DNA of 55,550 nt from Enterobacteriaceae bacterium (GCA_031253755.1 JAIRVT010000042.1:1-55550), one strand, 5' to 3'; positions 14,888 through 24,884 are shown, counted from the first letter of the stretch. Made by a program: numbers and translations. Notes: a model not told the origin generated them from the letters alone.

Positions 14888-16831
14888 TTAACTAAGAAAT
14901 GAAATATCGGCATTCAATTTTTGATGTAAACTTTTTTCTTTTTCATCAACTATCTGTGTTAATTTTTTGATAAAGATAGATTTTAATTGTTCCCAATATT
15001 CTTCGAAATGTTCTTCATTGCGTAAACAATGTGTCATTACCGCTGCCCGCAATACATATATATTGTGTATATTTTCCCACTCATCGTAACTGAAGCCACA
15101 TTGTTCAGCGTAATGCCACGGTGTATCGCCGTACTCTTTGTAATCCAGTATTGTTGCTGATGTGAGAAAATCGTTGGTGTAGGCTCGCCCGGATGAATAA
15201 GAGCAAAGTTCATAGATTCGTCGGTTTAGGGCATTGTGGTTCAGCAGGCTATTATTTCCGGTTTCCTTGAAAGAAAAATTAATCATATGAAAATCCGGTT
15301 CAGGCATGATGTGCATTTCAAATTGATATTTTCCAACCTGTATTGGCGGCATATTTTTTATTTTATGTAAGAAACGGTTAGCGGTAACAATCCCGGCAGC
15401 GATCACCTTGCCATAGCCATTCATATTCAAAGGCAATAACCTGTGGGCCGCCCATAAAGCTGCCGCTGTCGCCCCTGATTTTGAACCTTCCATTATAGAA
15501 GCGCCCAGTATGCCTCGGTTATTGGTTGGTGATTGAGTGTTACTTTCTTCAAAAACATAGGCCGCATGAGAAGAAATTAAATTAAGGATCCGTTTATCCT
15601 TCATGCAGATAGCCCCTGCTGAATATTGAATAAAGCCCATTTTGTGAGGATCTACAGTAATTGAATCAACGTATTTTAACGCTTTGAAACTTTCGTAAAC
15701 GGCGGGTTTTGGCCAATTTATATTTTCCGGGATCATGCCAAGTTCATGATGATGTTTAGTCAGGGCGTCATATTCCATAAATTCTCCCTGTTCATTCAGA
15801 AGCAGAGAACAGGCATAGCCAGCATAAGCAGCATCAACATGGATATAGAACGATGCACCATAGCGCTCTTCACATTCGTTTCTCAGCGCGATGACTTCAT
15901 CAATACGGTCAATCGCCCCTACTTCCGTCGTCCCCACCACTGCGATCATGGCTAAAATAGGTTCTCCTTTTTCAATCAGAGCAAGCGTAATTTCACGCAT
16001 TTTGGCAATATCGGTCTGGTAATGTTCATCGACAGGCAATGGAATGATATTTTCCTGACCGATACCAAAAATATCTGCGGCTTTTGTCCACGAGTAATGT
16101 TTGGATTGAGGTACAAGCAATTTGCCTAAAATTTCGGGTTTAACCCCGACGCCACGGCAGGTTATATCGCGTATTTCATTGAATATTCCCTGATGTTTCA
16201 GCTCACTGATTAAATCAAGAACTTCAGCCGTTGGCATATTTACCCGCTGTTTTTGTGATTTATGATTCAGCAGATGTCTTGTTTCTGGATGTTGGGAAAT
16301 GGCAAACGGCAGCGTTTTTAAATTTCTGGCAACCCACAGGCTTTCATAGTTAGCAATCGTTCCTCCTGAAGTAATATGCCCCCATGCTTGTTGTGGGTTA
16401 TAACCAAACATCCGACAGAGATCCAACCCGGATTCAAGTTCCAGCTCAGTTGTAGTCGGTGATGCTTCGTAAGAACAGTTGTTCGGGTTATATATCATCG
16501 CCATCACATACGCGAGATTAGAAACCATCAGGGTATCGCTATTAATGTGGCCAAGATACCGGGGAGAAAAGAACGGAATCGAAGAGTTTTTTAATTTCGC
16601 TGAAAGCTGATTTAATATCCCTTCTGTTCGATACAATGTTTCTCTGTAGTTATGCTCATAGCGATCAACCGACGTTACCAAAGCGGCATCTTCCGGGTGG
16701 AAGCCAGAACGCCAATGCATATGCTCACTGACTGCGTAATCCATCATTTCTCTGAAAAATACAGCATTTTCTGACTTTGGGCCTAGAAATAAAGCATCGA
16801 CATTTACGTTAGAATTAGATGGCTTAGTCAT
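14888..16831 (-). CDS. tyrDC: Tyrosine decarboxylase-type PLP enzyme
   Basis: The protein of 647 residues aligns from end to end, from memory, with Enterococcus tyrosine decarboxylase: NVDALFLGPKSEN, PRYLGHINSDTLM, YEASPTTTELELESG, PQSKHYSWTKAADIFGIG, HVDAAYAGYA, and the PLP lysine Lys397 in TVDPHKMGF. Group II PLP decarboxylases of this length convert tyrosine, and often phenylalanine, to tyramine or phenylethylamine; tryptophan activity cannot be judged. The ATG at 16831 has GAGGAAA upstream. The gene stands alone, divergent from fnr and with its own terminator. No tyrosine/tyramine antiporter is adjacent, unlike the Enterococcus locus, which argues against an acid-resistance role. It may instead supply amines to peptide or amide biosynthesis. 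Confidence 0.88.
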   Translation of the reverse strand: MTKPSNSNVNVDALFLGPKSENAVFFREMMDYAVSEHMHWRSGFHPEDAALVTSVDRYEHNYRETLYRTEGILNQLSAKLKNSSIPFFSPRYLGHINSDTLMVSNLAYVMAMIYNPNNCSYEASPTTTELELESGLDLCRMFGYNPQQAWGHITSGGTIANYESLWVARNLKTLPFAISQHPETRHLLNHKSQKQRVNMPTAEVLDLISELKHQGIFNEIRDITCRGVGVKPEILGKLLVPQSKHYSWTKAADIFGIGQENIIPLPVDEHYQTDIAKMREITLALIEKGEPILAMIAVVGTTEVGAIDRIDEVIALRNECEERYGASFYIHVDAAYAGYACSLLLNEQGEFMEYDALTKHHHELGMIPENINWPKPAVYESFKALKYVDSITVDPHKMGFIQYSAGAICMKDKRILNLISSHAAYVFEESNTQSPTNNRGILGASIMEGSKSGATAAALWAAHRLLPLNMNGYGKVIAAGIVTANRFLHKIKNMPPIQVGKYQFEMHIMPEPDFHMINFSFKETGNNSLLNHNALNRRIYELCSYSSGRAYTNDFLTSATILDYKEYGDTPWHYAEQCGFSYDEWENIHNIYVLRAAVMTHCLRNEEHFEEYWEQLKSIFIKKLTQIVDEKEKSLHQKLNADISFLS

Positions 16832-17139
16832 AATTAAAATTTCCTCAGCTAATTATTAATTATTTCATTTACTAATTTTCTGCTGAGCACAGATATAAAA
16901 CATATGGTTAAGAATATTAATAACAATTTAATAAATACTTTAAATCTGTGCGCTATCACAAAAAAATGATGAAATAATGAGAAAAGCCAAAACGGTGAGT
17001 TATTACTTTTTTTGTTATGTTACCTTTTGGCGTAATGCCTTCCAGTACATTAGCAGGGGAAATCAATCTCTTATCAGGGCAGCTCAAATATGATAAATTG
17101 GCAAACAGTCAATCATTCTCACACTAACGAGCATTTCCT
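16832..17139. other. Divergent promoter region of the decarboxylase and fnr
   Basis: The 308 bases between two divergent genes must hold both promoters. The ribosome-binding site of the decarboxylase is at the left edge. I looked for a TTGAT-N4-ATCAA FNR box and found no good match. Confidence 0.4.
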
Positions 17140-17898
17140 ATGGTTTCGGAAAAACACATTATCAGGCGGGTTCAATTAGGGGGTTGTGCAATCCATTGTC
17201 AGGATTGCAGCATTAACCAACTCTGTATTCCTTTTGCTTTGAACGAATTCGAACTCGATCAACTCGATAATATCATTGAGCGCAAAAAGCCAATTCAGAA
17301 AGGGCAAACACTTTTTCAGGCGGGTGATACATTAAAATCACTTTACGCTATCCGTTCCGGGACTATCAAAAGCTATACGATTACCGAAGAAGGTGATGAG
17401 CAGATCACCGGCTTCCACCTTGCCGGTGATTTAGTCGGATTTGATGCCATCATTAATACCGAGCACCCAAGTTTTGCTCAGGCATTGGAAACGTCAATGG
17501 TATGTGAAATTCCATTTGAAACGTTAGATGACCTTTCCGGAAAAATGCCGAACCTGCGTCAACAGATGATGCGTTTAATGAGTGGAGAAATTAAGGGCGA
17601 TCAGGAAATGATCCTCTTGTTATCCAAGAAAAATGCAGAAGAACGGCTGGCTGCATTTATCTATAATTTATCCTGCCGATTTGCCCGGCGTGGGTTCTCT
17701 CCCCGCGAATTTCGTTTAACCATGACTCGTGGTGATATCGGAAATTACCTCGGTTTAACCGTCGAAACTATCAGCCGTTTGCTTGGCCGTTTTCAGAAAA
17801 ATGGCATTCTGGGCGTGAAAGGTAAATATATTGCTGTAGAAAATATGGATAAGTTGTCTGAGCTGGCAGGTAAAGCCGTTCACGCGGATATCGCTTAA
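17140..17898 (+). CDS. fnr: Anaerobic regulator FNR
   Basis: The protein of 252 residues is near-collinear with E. coli FNR (250). The four ligands of the oxygen-sensing [4Fe-4S] cluster are at Cys20, Cys23, Cys29 and Cys122, with the non-ligand Cys16 also present. A cyclic-nucleotide-binding-type beta-roll, a dimerisation helix and a C-terminal helix-turn-helix ([23 protein letters not shown]) with the DNA-contacting Glu-Ser-Arg follow. It switches transcription between aerobic and anaerobic metabolism. uspE follows on the same strand, as in E. coli, but behind a terminator. Confidence 0.98.
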   Translation: MVSEKHIIRRVQLGGCAIHCQDCSINQLCIPFALNEFELDQLDNIIERKKPIQKGQTLFQAGDTLKSLYAIRSGTIKSYTITEEGDEQITGFHLAGDLVGFDAIINTEHPSFAQALETSMVCEIPFETLDDLSGKMPNLRQQMMRLMSGEIKGDQEMILLLSKKNAEERLAAFIYNLSCRFARRGFSPREFRLTMTRGDIGNYLGLTVETISRLLGRFQKNGILGVKGKYIAVENMDKLSELAGKAVHADIA

Positions 17899-17914
17899 AT
17901 TTTTCGTAAAATGT

Positions 17915-17953
17915 AAGCCAGATCACGTTATTTTACCGTTCTGGCTTTTTATT
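17915..17953 (+). terminator. fnr terminator
   Basis: A stem of AAGCCAGA and TCTGGCTT is followed by TTTATTATT just after the fnr stop. It is a standard intrinsic terminator separating fnr from uspE. Confidence 0.85.
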
Positions 17954-18016
17954 ATTGTCTATCAACTCGACATAATGGATTCCGATCTGCACTTCCAGCC
18001 TCTGTGAGGAATTAAC

Positions 18017-18961
18017 ATGGCAAACTATCAAAACCTCTTAGTTGCAATTGATCCAAATCAGGATGATCAGCCAGCGTTAAGACGCGCGGTATATATCGTG
18101 CAACGTAATGGTGGCCGGATTAAAGCGTTCTTACCCATTTATGATCTTTCCTATGACATGACAACCTTGCTTTCTCCTGAAGAAAGAAACGCCATGCGCA
18201 AAGGTGTCGTTAGTCAGCGAGTTGCCTGGATAAAACAGCAGGCACATTATTACCTCGAATCGGGAATTGATATTGAGATTAAAGTTGTCTGGCATAATTG
18301 TTTTTATGAAGCGATTATTCAGGAAGTGATCGCAGAAAAGCACGATTTGTTATTGAAGATGGCTCATCAGCACTCTTTATTCGAATCGATGATTTTTACT
18401 CCACTTGACTGGCATTTGTTGCGTAAATGCCCTTGCCCTGTCTGGATGGTCAAAGATCAGGCGTGGCCGGAAAAAGGCTCTGTTGTCGTTGCCGTTAATT
18501 TGTCCAATGAAGAATCTTACCATCATGACCTCAACCTGAAACTGGTTCAAGAAACGCAGGATCTTGCCAACAGAATTGTAAAAGACCCGCTTATTCATCT
18601 GGTCAGTGCTTATCCTGCTGCTCCGCTGAATATTGCAACTGAACTGCCCCATTTTGACCCGAATGTTTACAACCGGGCACTACGTGGCCAACATCTGGTT
18701 GCCATGAAAGAATTGCGCCAAAAATTCCATATCAGCGAAGAACAAACTAATGTTGAGGAAGGGTTACCGGAAAAAATCATTCCTGAAACCTGCGAAAGAT
18801 TGAATGCCGGCGTGGCTGTTTTTGGCATTCTTGGGCGAACGGGTCTGTCTGCGGCATTTTTGGGCAATACCGCAGAACATGTTATCAACCACTTGAAGTG
18901 TGATCTTCTGGCAATAAAACCTGATGGTTTTGTTTGCCCGATTAATTTTGATGAAGAATGA
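18017..18961 (+). CDS. uspE: Universal stress protein E
   Basis: The protein of 314 residues contains two tandem Usp domains. The first begins [22 protein letters not shown], and the second ends [21 protein letters not shown] with the Gx2Gx9G(S/T)-like nucleotide-loop region partly degenerate. The length and sequence match E. coli UspE (YdaA), a soluble cytoplasmic protein involved in stress resistance and cell interactions. AGGAATT lies before the ATG. It is transcribed alone, between the fnr terminator and its own. Confidence 0.96.
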   Translation: MANYQNLLVAIDPNQDDQPALRRAVYIVQRNGGRIKAFLPIYDLSYDMTTLLSPEERNAMRKGVVSQRVAWIKQQAHYYLESGIDIEIKVVWHNCFYEAIIQEVIAEKHDLLLKMAHQHSLFESMIFTPLDWHLLRKCPCPVWMVKDQAWPEKGSVVVAVNLSNEESYHHDLNLKLVQETQDLANRIVKDPLIHLVSAYPAAPLNIATELPHFDPNVYNRALRGQHLVAMKELRQKFHISEEQTNVEEGLPEKIIPETCERLNAGVAVFGILGRTGLSAAFLGNTAEHVINHLKCDLLAIKPDGFVCPINFDEE

Positions 18962-18969
18962 CGCTGATA

Positions 18970-19004
18970 AATTGCCCAAAATAGCGCATTTTGGGCAATT
19001 TTAC
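18970..19004 (+). terminator. uspE terminator
   Basis: A perfect 13-bp stem (AATTGCCCAAAAT / ATTTTGGGCAATT) with loop AGCGC is followed by TTAC. It lies just past the uspE stop and could also serve the integrase gene converging from the other side. Confidence 0.85.
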
Positions 19005-19038
19005 ATTTGATATCAAAAGTCCCATATCAAAACACATA

Positions 19039-20079
19039 TTAAAAATCCAAATTTCTGGCAGCATTTCTCAAGCGTTCATCGCCACGGCGATCATATTTTT
19101 GGGTTGTCGTGATACTTGAATGCCCCATCGCATCTTTGACTGTCACAATATCTTCGCCATTGTCCAGCATGGCGGAAGCAAAGGTTCGGCGTAAATCGTG
19201 AGGGGCGAATTTTTCAATTCCGCTTTCGATTCTGCGGGTTTCCAGAATATGATAAATGGCCTGATCGGAGAGCCGGGTTTCTGTGACATCATCATGTCGG
19301 CGAATACGGGTGAATAATGGCCCGCTATGATCACCGCGAACTTCCTCTATCCAGCGATTCAACCGTTTCCATGTTCCCGCCGGCATATAAGATAAACGCT
19401 CTTTATTTCCTTTCCCCATCACTCTTAATGCCTGTTCACGATAAATCACGTGTTTCAAATCTAACGACACAATTTCTGACCGGCGTAAACCGCAACCGAT
19501 CAGAATGCCGATAATCGCGGCATCCCGTAATCCTTTGGTGCTGAGATCACTTTCGCAGGTAAAAAACAGGTCTTTAATTTCATAACGCTCAAGCGCCCGG
19601 CCTTTAGGTAAACGATTTCCCCTCACCGAGCGAACCTGTTTAATGTGTTGAAAATTATCCGTATCAAGTTGTCTCATCGTCCATGCTTCTAACGCAACAC
19701 CTTTCAAGGCTGAAAGATAAGTATTGATTGTAGCCGGAGCTTTGCCTGAATCGGAGAGCATTTCCATCACTGCCTGAACATGGTGCCTGCGCAGCGCGCT
19801 CCATGAACAATCCTGTACATTTTGGTATCCCAGCATTTTCGCCACAATATTCAGAAATGATTTCATCGTTTGACGGCTCCGCTTTGAGCCGAGACTGACA
19901 AGGTATGCAACTGCGGGATTATCATACAGCCGATTACCCGGCATGTGATTCTCCGAAATAGTTAATGACATCCCCTGTTTCTGGTGAACCGTGGAATTGA
20001 TTAACTCATAAGAACTCCGCGATTTTGCATCTTCATTTTTATCGCCCATATTTCTGTCGTCCTGATTTTTAGCACGCAT
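19039..20079 (-). CDS. Tyrosine recombinase / integrase
   Basis: The protein of 346 residues has an N-terminal SAM-like DNA-binding domain (about 50-150) and a C-terminal catalytic domain. The catalytic set is Arg199 (GCGLRRSE), Lys near 224, His294-x-x-Arg297 (PHDLRRTF), His320 (AMGHSS) and Tyr329 (TTTQKYDRR). All are present, so it should be active. GGAG precedes the ATG at 20079. It resembles integrases of mobile elements and integrons more than XerC/XerD. No other phage or plasmid gene is nearby. It sits between the core gene uspE and the NRPS, so it may have brought in the NRPS or be a solitary remnant of an island. Confidence 0.9.
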   Translation of the reverse strand: MRAKNQDDRNMGDKNEDAKSRSSYELINSTVHQKQGMSLTISENHMPGNRLYDNPAVAYLVSLGSKRSRQTMKSFLNIVAKMLGYQNVQDCSWSALRRHHVQAVMEMLSDSGKAPATINTYLSALKGVALEAWTMRQLDTDNFQHIKQVRSVRGNRLPKGRALERYEIKDLFFTCESDLSTKGLRDAAIIGILIGCGLRRSEIVSLDLKHVIYREQALRVMGKGNKERLSYMPAGTWKRLNRWIEEVRGDHSGPLFTRIRRHDDVTETRLSDQAIYHILETRRIESGIEKFAPHDLRRTFASAMLDNGEDIVTVKDAMGHSSITTTQKYDRRGDERLRNAARNLDF

Positions 20080-20422
20080 AACTGCTCCAAAATACTATTT
20101 TTATTGATCGCACTGTGTGAAAAGTGTGGCTGATTACTCACACCATATTATTTGGTAAATCTTACTTTTTCAAATGTATATTTTAATAAGTAGAGAAAAT
20201 TAAAGTGTGGCGTTAAGGTGTAACTTATTGTTATTAAACAGTTATTGTTCTTACGCAAGTTGCATGTAAGAACAATAAGTTCACTTAGCCAGAAGTTAAC
20301 ATTCCGAAGATGTTCAAATTTTCTCGCGCCCTGAATGGGAACAATTAGACTCGCCTCTTCCATGAGGCATTGTTTGCCGCCGCGATGCAACTCGAAATCC
20401 ATAGGGTATATTTATTGGTGAA
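20080..20422. other. Region between the integrase and NRPS, with a hairpin and a possible dispersed repeat
   Basis: No gene is supported here; an 84-codon minus-strand frame (20148-20402) has a repeat-like composition. The segment around 20376-20408, read on the minus strand, contains TTTCGAGTTGCATCGCGGCG. This resembles short dispersed intergenic repeats I recall from Serratia, Photorhabdus and Xenorhabdus genomes. A long hairpin lies at 20242-20278. Confidence 0.4.
20242..20278. repeat. Perfect 13-bp inverted repeat downstream of the NRPS
   Basis: TTATTGTTCTTAC and GTAAGAACAATAA flank an 11-nt spacer (GCAAGTTGCAT). No T-run follows on either strand, so it could be an end of a small mobile repeat, an integrase site or a U-poor terminator for the NRPS. 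Confidence 0.6.
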
Positions 20423-23400
20423 TTAAAAACCCCGGTCATAAAAACAACGGATACTCTCTTTTTCCTGTCCCGCGACAATCGCATTCATTAACCGATCAAA
20501 ATACCGGAGTAAACTATCAATTTCTTTTTGGGAATAAAGCTCTTGGTTATAGACAAATTCACAGAGAGTATTTTTAGACCTGTTGAAAAAAGTCATGCCG
20601 AGTGATTCAAAAGGCGTTGGCATAATTTGTACGGGTTCCATACCAAGATGGGTGAAGAGTTTTTCATTTTCATCACTGTCGATATCCATATAATTAAAGA
20701 CAATATTAAACAGAGCATTCCTTACTTTTTCACCGACAGAATCAATCACCAACGATATATGCACATCCGAGTTTTGCATCGAGTTATAAATATACTGCCT
20801 GATCTGCTGGATAATATCATGCAAGCTCATCTCGTTATTTATCGAGGTTTCGACCAATAAAGCGTTTAAAAATGCCCCGATCGCCTGATGGCTTTCTATC
20901 CGGTCACGCTCAAAACGTGGTGAAGATGTTATCGTCTGCGACACACCTGAGTGCATAAATATACAGGTATGGAACAGCGCCATAAATAACATGTACGGCG
21001 TCGTATTGTTGACTTCACAATACTTCGCAACCGCTTTCGTAACTGAATGAGGTATATCAATGTAGCTAATTTTAAATTGGCCACATGAAGCAATATTTCG
21101 GCTGAAATCTGCCAGAAAATCATGCTTCATATTGGTTTTTGCAAGCTGTTGTTGCCAAAATTTAAATTGCCGCTGATATTCCTCTTTTTTATGACGTTCC
21201 TGTGCATCATAAACATAATCAGAATACTGCATAACAATTGGCGGAAGTGCCGGCGCCTGTCCTTGTGAATATGCGGCATATAATTGTAAAAATTCATGCA
21301 GAAAGACATTGACTGACCAGCCATCAAAAATCATATGATGAATATCAAACAATAATCCGGTATTTTCTTCAGAAATGGATAATAAATAGGCTCGTATCAG
21401 CGGCTGATTATAAATATCAAACGGCTTTCTGTTCACTTCCTGCCAGAACTGCTCCATTTTGCTGAATATTTGCGCTTTATCTAGATCTTTTGCCTGTAGT
21501 TTGGCAGTTTGCAGCTTGGAAAATGGCAATTCGACAATTTGTAAATCGAGGGTCATATCATTGACAGGTTTCATGACAACCTGATCCTGTTCCTGATAGA
21601 ATTTAAAGCGCAAACTTTCATGCCGTCCTAACAGGGTATTCAGGCTTTTTTCCAGCGCTTGATAATTAGGCTTTCCATTAATCAATAAAGCAATAGGAAT
21701 ATGAAAGCATTGCTCCAGCCTTCCCATTTGTGTCAAAGGTAAAAATATTTTTTGAATATAAGACATCGGTATTTTTTTGTCAGGCCAAGTTTGTCTTAAT
21801 TCAGATATCGCTATTTCAGATTTTTCTGCATCCTTAATGAGTTGGGGCTGTATGATAAGCGCAATTTCTGCAACAGTCGGATAGGTGAACAATTGATACA
21901 TATTGAAACTATCGTCCAATGTATGCTTAATCGATGCCGTTATTTTGGCGGCTAACAGTGAATGCCCGCCAAGTTCGAAGAAATTATCGTGAATGCCAAC
22001 TTGATGAACTTTCAAATTTTCTTGCCATAACAGACAAAGCTTTTCTTCGAGTTCATTTCTTGCTGCAACATAATTTTGCTGACGAAAATTGTTTTTATCC
22101 GGTGCAGGCAAGGATCTTTTGTCCACTTTGTTGTTAGGTGTGAGCGGCATCCGCTCCAGCGGAATATAAATATAAGGCACCATATATTCAGGTAATTGCC
22201 GTTTCAGGAAAGTTTCAAGCAATTCGGAAAGTTCACTGACCAGAGCAGCGGCATCAAATTTTGCCCCCCTTGCTTTTGTTGTTTTCCGTTCTTCCAACCA
22301 TTGCACATTCGGGCAAACATAAGCAACCAGCCTTTTATCTTCATTGCCCTCACCGTAAGCAATTACCGCCGCACCGCTTAATGACTCATGCTGACTTAAA
22401 GCCTCTTCTATTTCACCCAGTTCAATGCGGTTACCACGAATTTTGATCTGCGAGTCAGCGCGGCCAATAAACTCCAGCCGGCCATCTGCTGTCCAACGCA
22501 CTAAATCCCCTGTCCGGTAGAGCCTTTTATCAGTATAGGATGGGTTGAACGGATCACGGATAAACTGTTTTTCTGTCATTTCCGGTGCATTCAGATAACC
22601 TCTCGCCAGTTGAGGCCCGCCGATATGCAGCTGCCCAATAGCGCCAATCGGTAACAGCCTGTCTTCAGGATCAAGTACACGAGCCACAATATTCGGTGTG
22701 AGTTTTCCAATGGTAATCCGCTCATCAGTGACCAAACCCACAGTGATCATTGAAGCCGTTTCGGTCGATCCATAAGCATTAAATAATTTTCTGCCTGATT
22801 TCCAACGGGTAGCGATTTGTGGCGGTAACGCTTCTCCTCCCATTAATAAGTTTTTGACGGATTGCCATTTATCGACGTTCAGGTGTGGTAATAGTGCTTG
22901 CGGCAAAACAGCATGTGTAAGCTGGTATTGCTCAACTAAGTTGTCCAGCAGTTCCGGGCTGCGTTGCTGTTCTTCTGTAATTAAATATAACGTTGCACCA
23001 CAATGAAAAGTGGTGGAAATTTCCGTTGTCATAGCAACAAAACTCGGCGAAGCAAACTGCAATATCCGGCTGTTTGCATCAAGTTTAAATAGGTTCGCCT
23101 GCGATAATGCCAGATTAACCCAACCTTTATGTTTTGCCATCACGCCCTTCGGTTTTCCCGTCGAGCCAGATGTATAAATCGCATATGCCAGATTGTCTTC
23201 TGTCAGCGGAATTGGGCGTTCAGTAATATTCTCATTGGGCAAAGTTTGCAGGTGTGTTTGTACCGCCTGCGTATTCAGGTAAATTATTTTTTGCTGATTG
23301 GAGTGCTGATTGGAGTGCTGATTGGCGGGCAGTTTTTCGGCCAGATGTGTTTCAGACAAAATAAGCTCTGCCTTACTGTGTTCCAGCATATACTGAAGAC

Positions 23401-24592
23401 GTGCCTGTGGATAACTCGGATCTAGCGGTACATAAGCTCCGCCCGCTTTCAGGATGCCTAATATTGCGACTATTCCTTGTAATGACCGCGGCATGCAAAG
23501 CGCGACCAGCATATCTGGCGTAACACCCAATTCAATCAAATAGTGCGCCAATTGGTTAGCTTGTTGATTGATTTCCTGATAACTCAGCGAATCGTCGCCA
23601 AAAACCACTGCGATATTTTCAGGCGTTCGTGCAACTTGCTGTTCAAATAATTCGTGAAAACATAATTTGCGGAAACCGTGCCCTGTTTGATAATGAGTCT
23701 GTGGCCCTCTCCATTCATGCAGTAAAATGTGTTTTTCAGCATCTGACAGAAATGGAATGTCATGGGCAAAAGGCTCTGGTTCTGAATTTATCCGCTCATT
23801 CTCTGTACGAGGTTTTATCGCATCAACGATATTAGAAAGCAGTGTTTCATAATTTGCCATTAATCGTTTAATCGTGACACTTTCAAATAAATCCTCGTCA
23901 TAACACCATGAAATCGATAATTCACCTTTTTCATCAACATTCTCGTCATAAAGATAAACCGCTAAATCAAGTTGATTTTGCTCATTTTTAATATCATTAT
24001 CCTGCACCAAAAAATTATTTTTTTGTTCGGCACTGCCTAATGTAAAGGCAATTTGAAAAATCGGATGATAATTTACGTTCTGATTGAAGGTAATTTTTTC
24101 TGCCAACCTTTTAAAAGGAAGATCTTGATGAGCATAGGCATCCAAAATAGTGCGGTGATTTTGTTTTAATAATTCACTGAATGTAGGCTGGGCAGATAAA
24201 TCCGTTCTGATAACCAATGCATTGACGAAAGATTCAGTGCCATTTTGTTTTCTTTCAGTAATGAGTGTTCCGATTAAAATATCGTTATCATCACTGTAAT
24301 GGCTAAGTAACACAGCAAAAGCTGTTTCTAAGAACGAAAACAGTGTGACCTCGTACTGTTTACATAACGCACTGATTTTTAGCGTAAGTTCCTTTGGAAT
24401 ATATTGCTGATTTATTGGTTTTGCTTCAATTTGCTTTTCTAATGTTTGTTTTTCTGGACGTGGATTATCTAAGGGAAAATGATGCAGTGGAGCAATATCA
24501 ACCAACTGTTGTTTCCAGTAATTAAACTGTTCAATTAAAGTATCTTTAGTAGATTGAATTACGTTTTCTTTTTGATGGAGTTCATTCTTCAT
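20423..24592 (-). CDS. One-module NRPS: half condensation, adenylation, carrier, terminal condensation
   Basis: The protein of 1389 residues begins with only the second half of a condensation domain (about 20-270, with the C5/C6-like segments DDNDILIGTLITERKQ and SFVNALVIRTD, but no HHxxxDG). An adenylation domain follows (about 310-830; YTSGSTGKPKG at 473, YRTGDL near 692, NNKVDKRSL with Lys822), then a carrier domain with Ser878 (GGHSLL), then a complete condensation domain (about 940-1385) with His1085-His-Met-Ile-Phe-Asp-Gly. There is no thioesterase. The specificity pocket, aligned by eye to GrsA, reads V-A-T-V-L-G-A-S-M-K; the usual first Asp is Val519. Loss of that Asp is known from alpha-keto-acid-activating domains such as those of cereulide and valinomycin synthetases. 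Release by an amine at the terminal condensation domain would give an N-acyl amide of the nematophin type. Both substrates are inference. Confidence 0.9.
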   Translation of the reverse strand: MKNELHQKENVIQSTKDTLIEQFNYWKQQLVDIAPLHHFPLDNPRPEKQTLEKQIEAKPINQQYIPKELTLKISALCKQYEVTLFSFLETAFAVLLSHYSDDNDILIGTLITERKQNGTESFVNALVIRTDLSAQPTFSELLKQNHRTILDAYAHQDLPFKRLAEKITFNQNVNYHPIFQIAFTLGSAEQKNNFLVQDNDIKNEQNQLDLAVYLYDENVDEKGELSISWCYDEDLFESVTIKRLMANYETLLSNIVDAIKPRTENERINSEPEPFAHDIPFLSDAEKHILLHEWRGPQTHYQTGHGFRKLCFHELFEQQVARTPENIAVVFGDDSLSYQEINQQANQLAHYLIELGVTPDMLVALCMPRSLQGIVAILGILKAGGAYVPLDPSYPQARLQYMLEHSKAELILSETHLAEKLPANQHSNQHSNQQKIIYLNTQAVQTHLQTLPNENITERPIPLTEDNLAYAIYTSGSTGKPKGVMAKHKGWVNLALSQANLFKLDANSRILQFASPSFVAMTTEISTTFHCGATLYLITEEQQRSPELLDNLVEQYQLTHAVLPQALLPHLNVDKWQSVKNLLMGGEALPPQIATRWKSGRKLFNAYGSTETASMITVGLVTDERITIGKLTPNIVARVLDPEDRLLPIGAIGQLHIGGPQLARGYLNAPEMTEKQFIRDPFNPSYTDKRLYRTGDLVRWTADGRLEFIGRADSQIKIRGNRIELGEIEEALSQHESLSGAAVIAYGEGNEDKRLVAYVCPNVQWLEERKTTKARGAKFDAAALVSELSELLETFLKRQLPEYMVPYIYIPLERMPLTPNNKVDKRSLPAPDKNNFRQQNYVAARNELEEKLCLLWQENLKVHQVGIHDNFFELGGHSLLAAKITASIKHTLDDSFNMYQLFTYPTVAEIALIIQPQLIKDAEKSEIAISELRQTWPDKKIPMSYIQKIFLPLTQMGRLEQCFHIPIALLINGKPNYQALEKSLNTLLGRHESLRFKFYQEQDQVVMKPVNDMTLDLQIVELPFSKLQTAKLQAKDLDKAQIFSKMEQFWQEVNRKPFDIYNQPLIRAYLLSISEENTGLLFDIHHMIFDGWSVNVFLHEFLQLYAAYSQGQAPALPPIVMQYSDYVYDAQERHKKEEYQRQFKFWQQQLAKTNMKHDFLADFSRNIASCGQFKISYIDIPHSVTKAVAKYCEVNNTTPYMLFMALFHTCIFMHSGVSQTITSSPRFERDRIESHQAIGAFLNALLVETSINNEMSLHDIIQQIRQYIYNSMQNSDVHISLVIDSVGEKVRNALFNIVFNYMDIDSDENEKLFTHLGMEPVQIMPTPFESLGMTFFNRSKNTLCEFVYNQELYSQKEIDSLLRYFDRLMNAIVAGQEKESIRCFYDRGF

Positions 24593-24884
24593 GGTTTACC
24601 TTCCAATATTTTGGACTATTCCCTGTTTGGAATAAAACATTTTTCTTATAAAACAACGCATAAAAACTCGTGAAAATAACAACGAGATGTGCGTGTTTTA
24701 TAATAAATGAGAAACCATCATGTAATTTGAAACTTATTTTATGTGTCGTGGAATAAAAACTGGAAAAGAGCTTTTCACTATTTAGCCTTTCACCATTAAT
24801 AAATACAAAGCTCTTTAATTTTCATTCTTATTCTTATATTTCCCCGCTGTGCGAGGAAATATAAGACGCATCATTAAATGGTGA
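24593..24884. other. Region between pntB and the NRPS
   Basis: About 290 bases hold the NRPS promoter and the 3' signals of pntB. A dyad TATTCC-N6-GGAATA at 24617-24634 lies 25-42 bases before the NRPS start codon. It may be an operator or leader element. No gene is present. Confidence 0.45.
24765..24816 (-). terminator. Candidate terminator after pntB
   Basis: On the minus strand AAAGAGCTTT pairs with AAAGCTCTTT across a 32-nt loop and is followed by TCCAGTTTTTATT. A second, U-poor hairpin at 24835-24863 lies closer to the pntB stop. Confidence 0.55.

Noticed and set aside
16832..17139. An FNR box for fnr autoregulation
   Set aside because: The best candidate near TTGGCAAACAGTCAA has the wrong spacing and poor half-site matches.
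20148..20402. An 84-codon frame between the NRPS and integrase
   Set aside because: It runs through a hairpin and a segment resembling dispersed intergenic repeats, with no protein family features.
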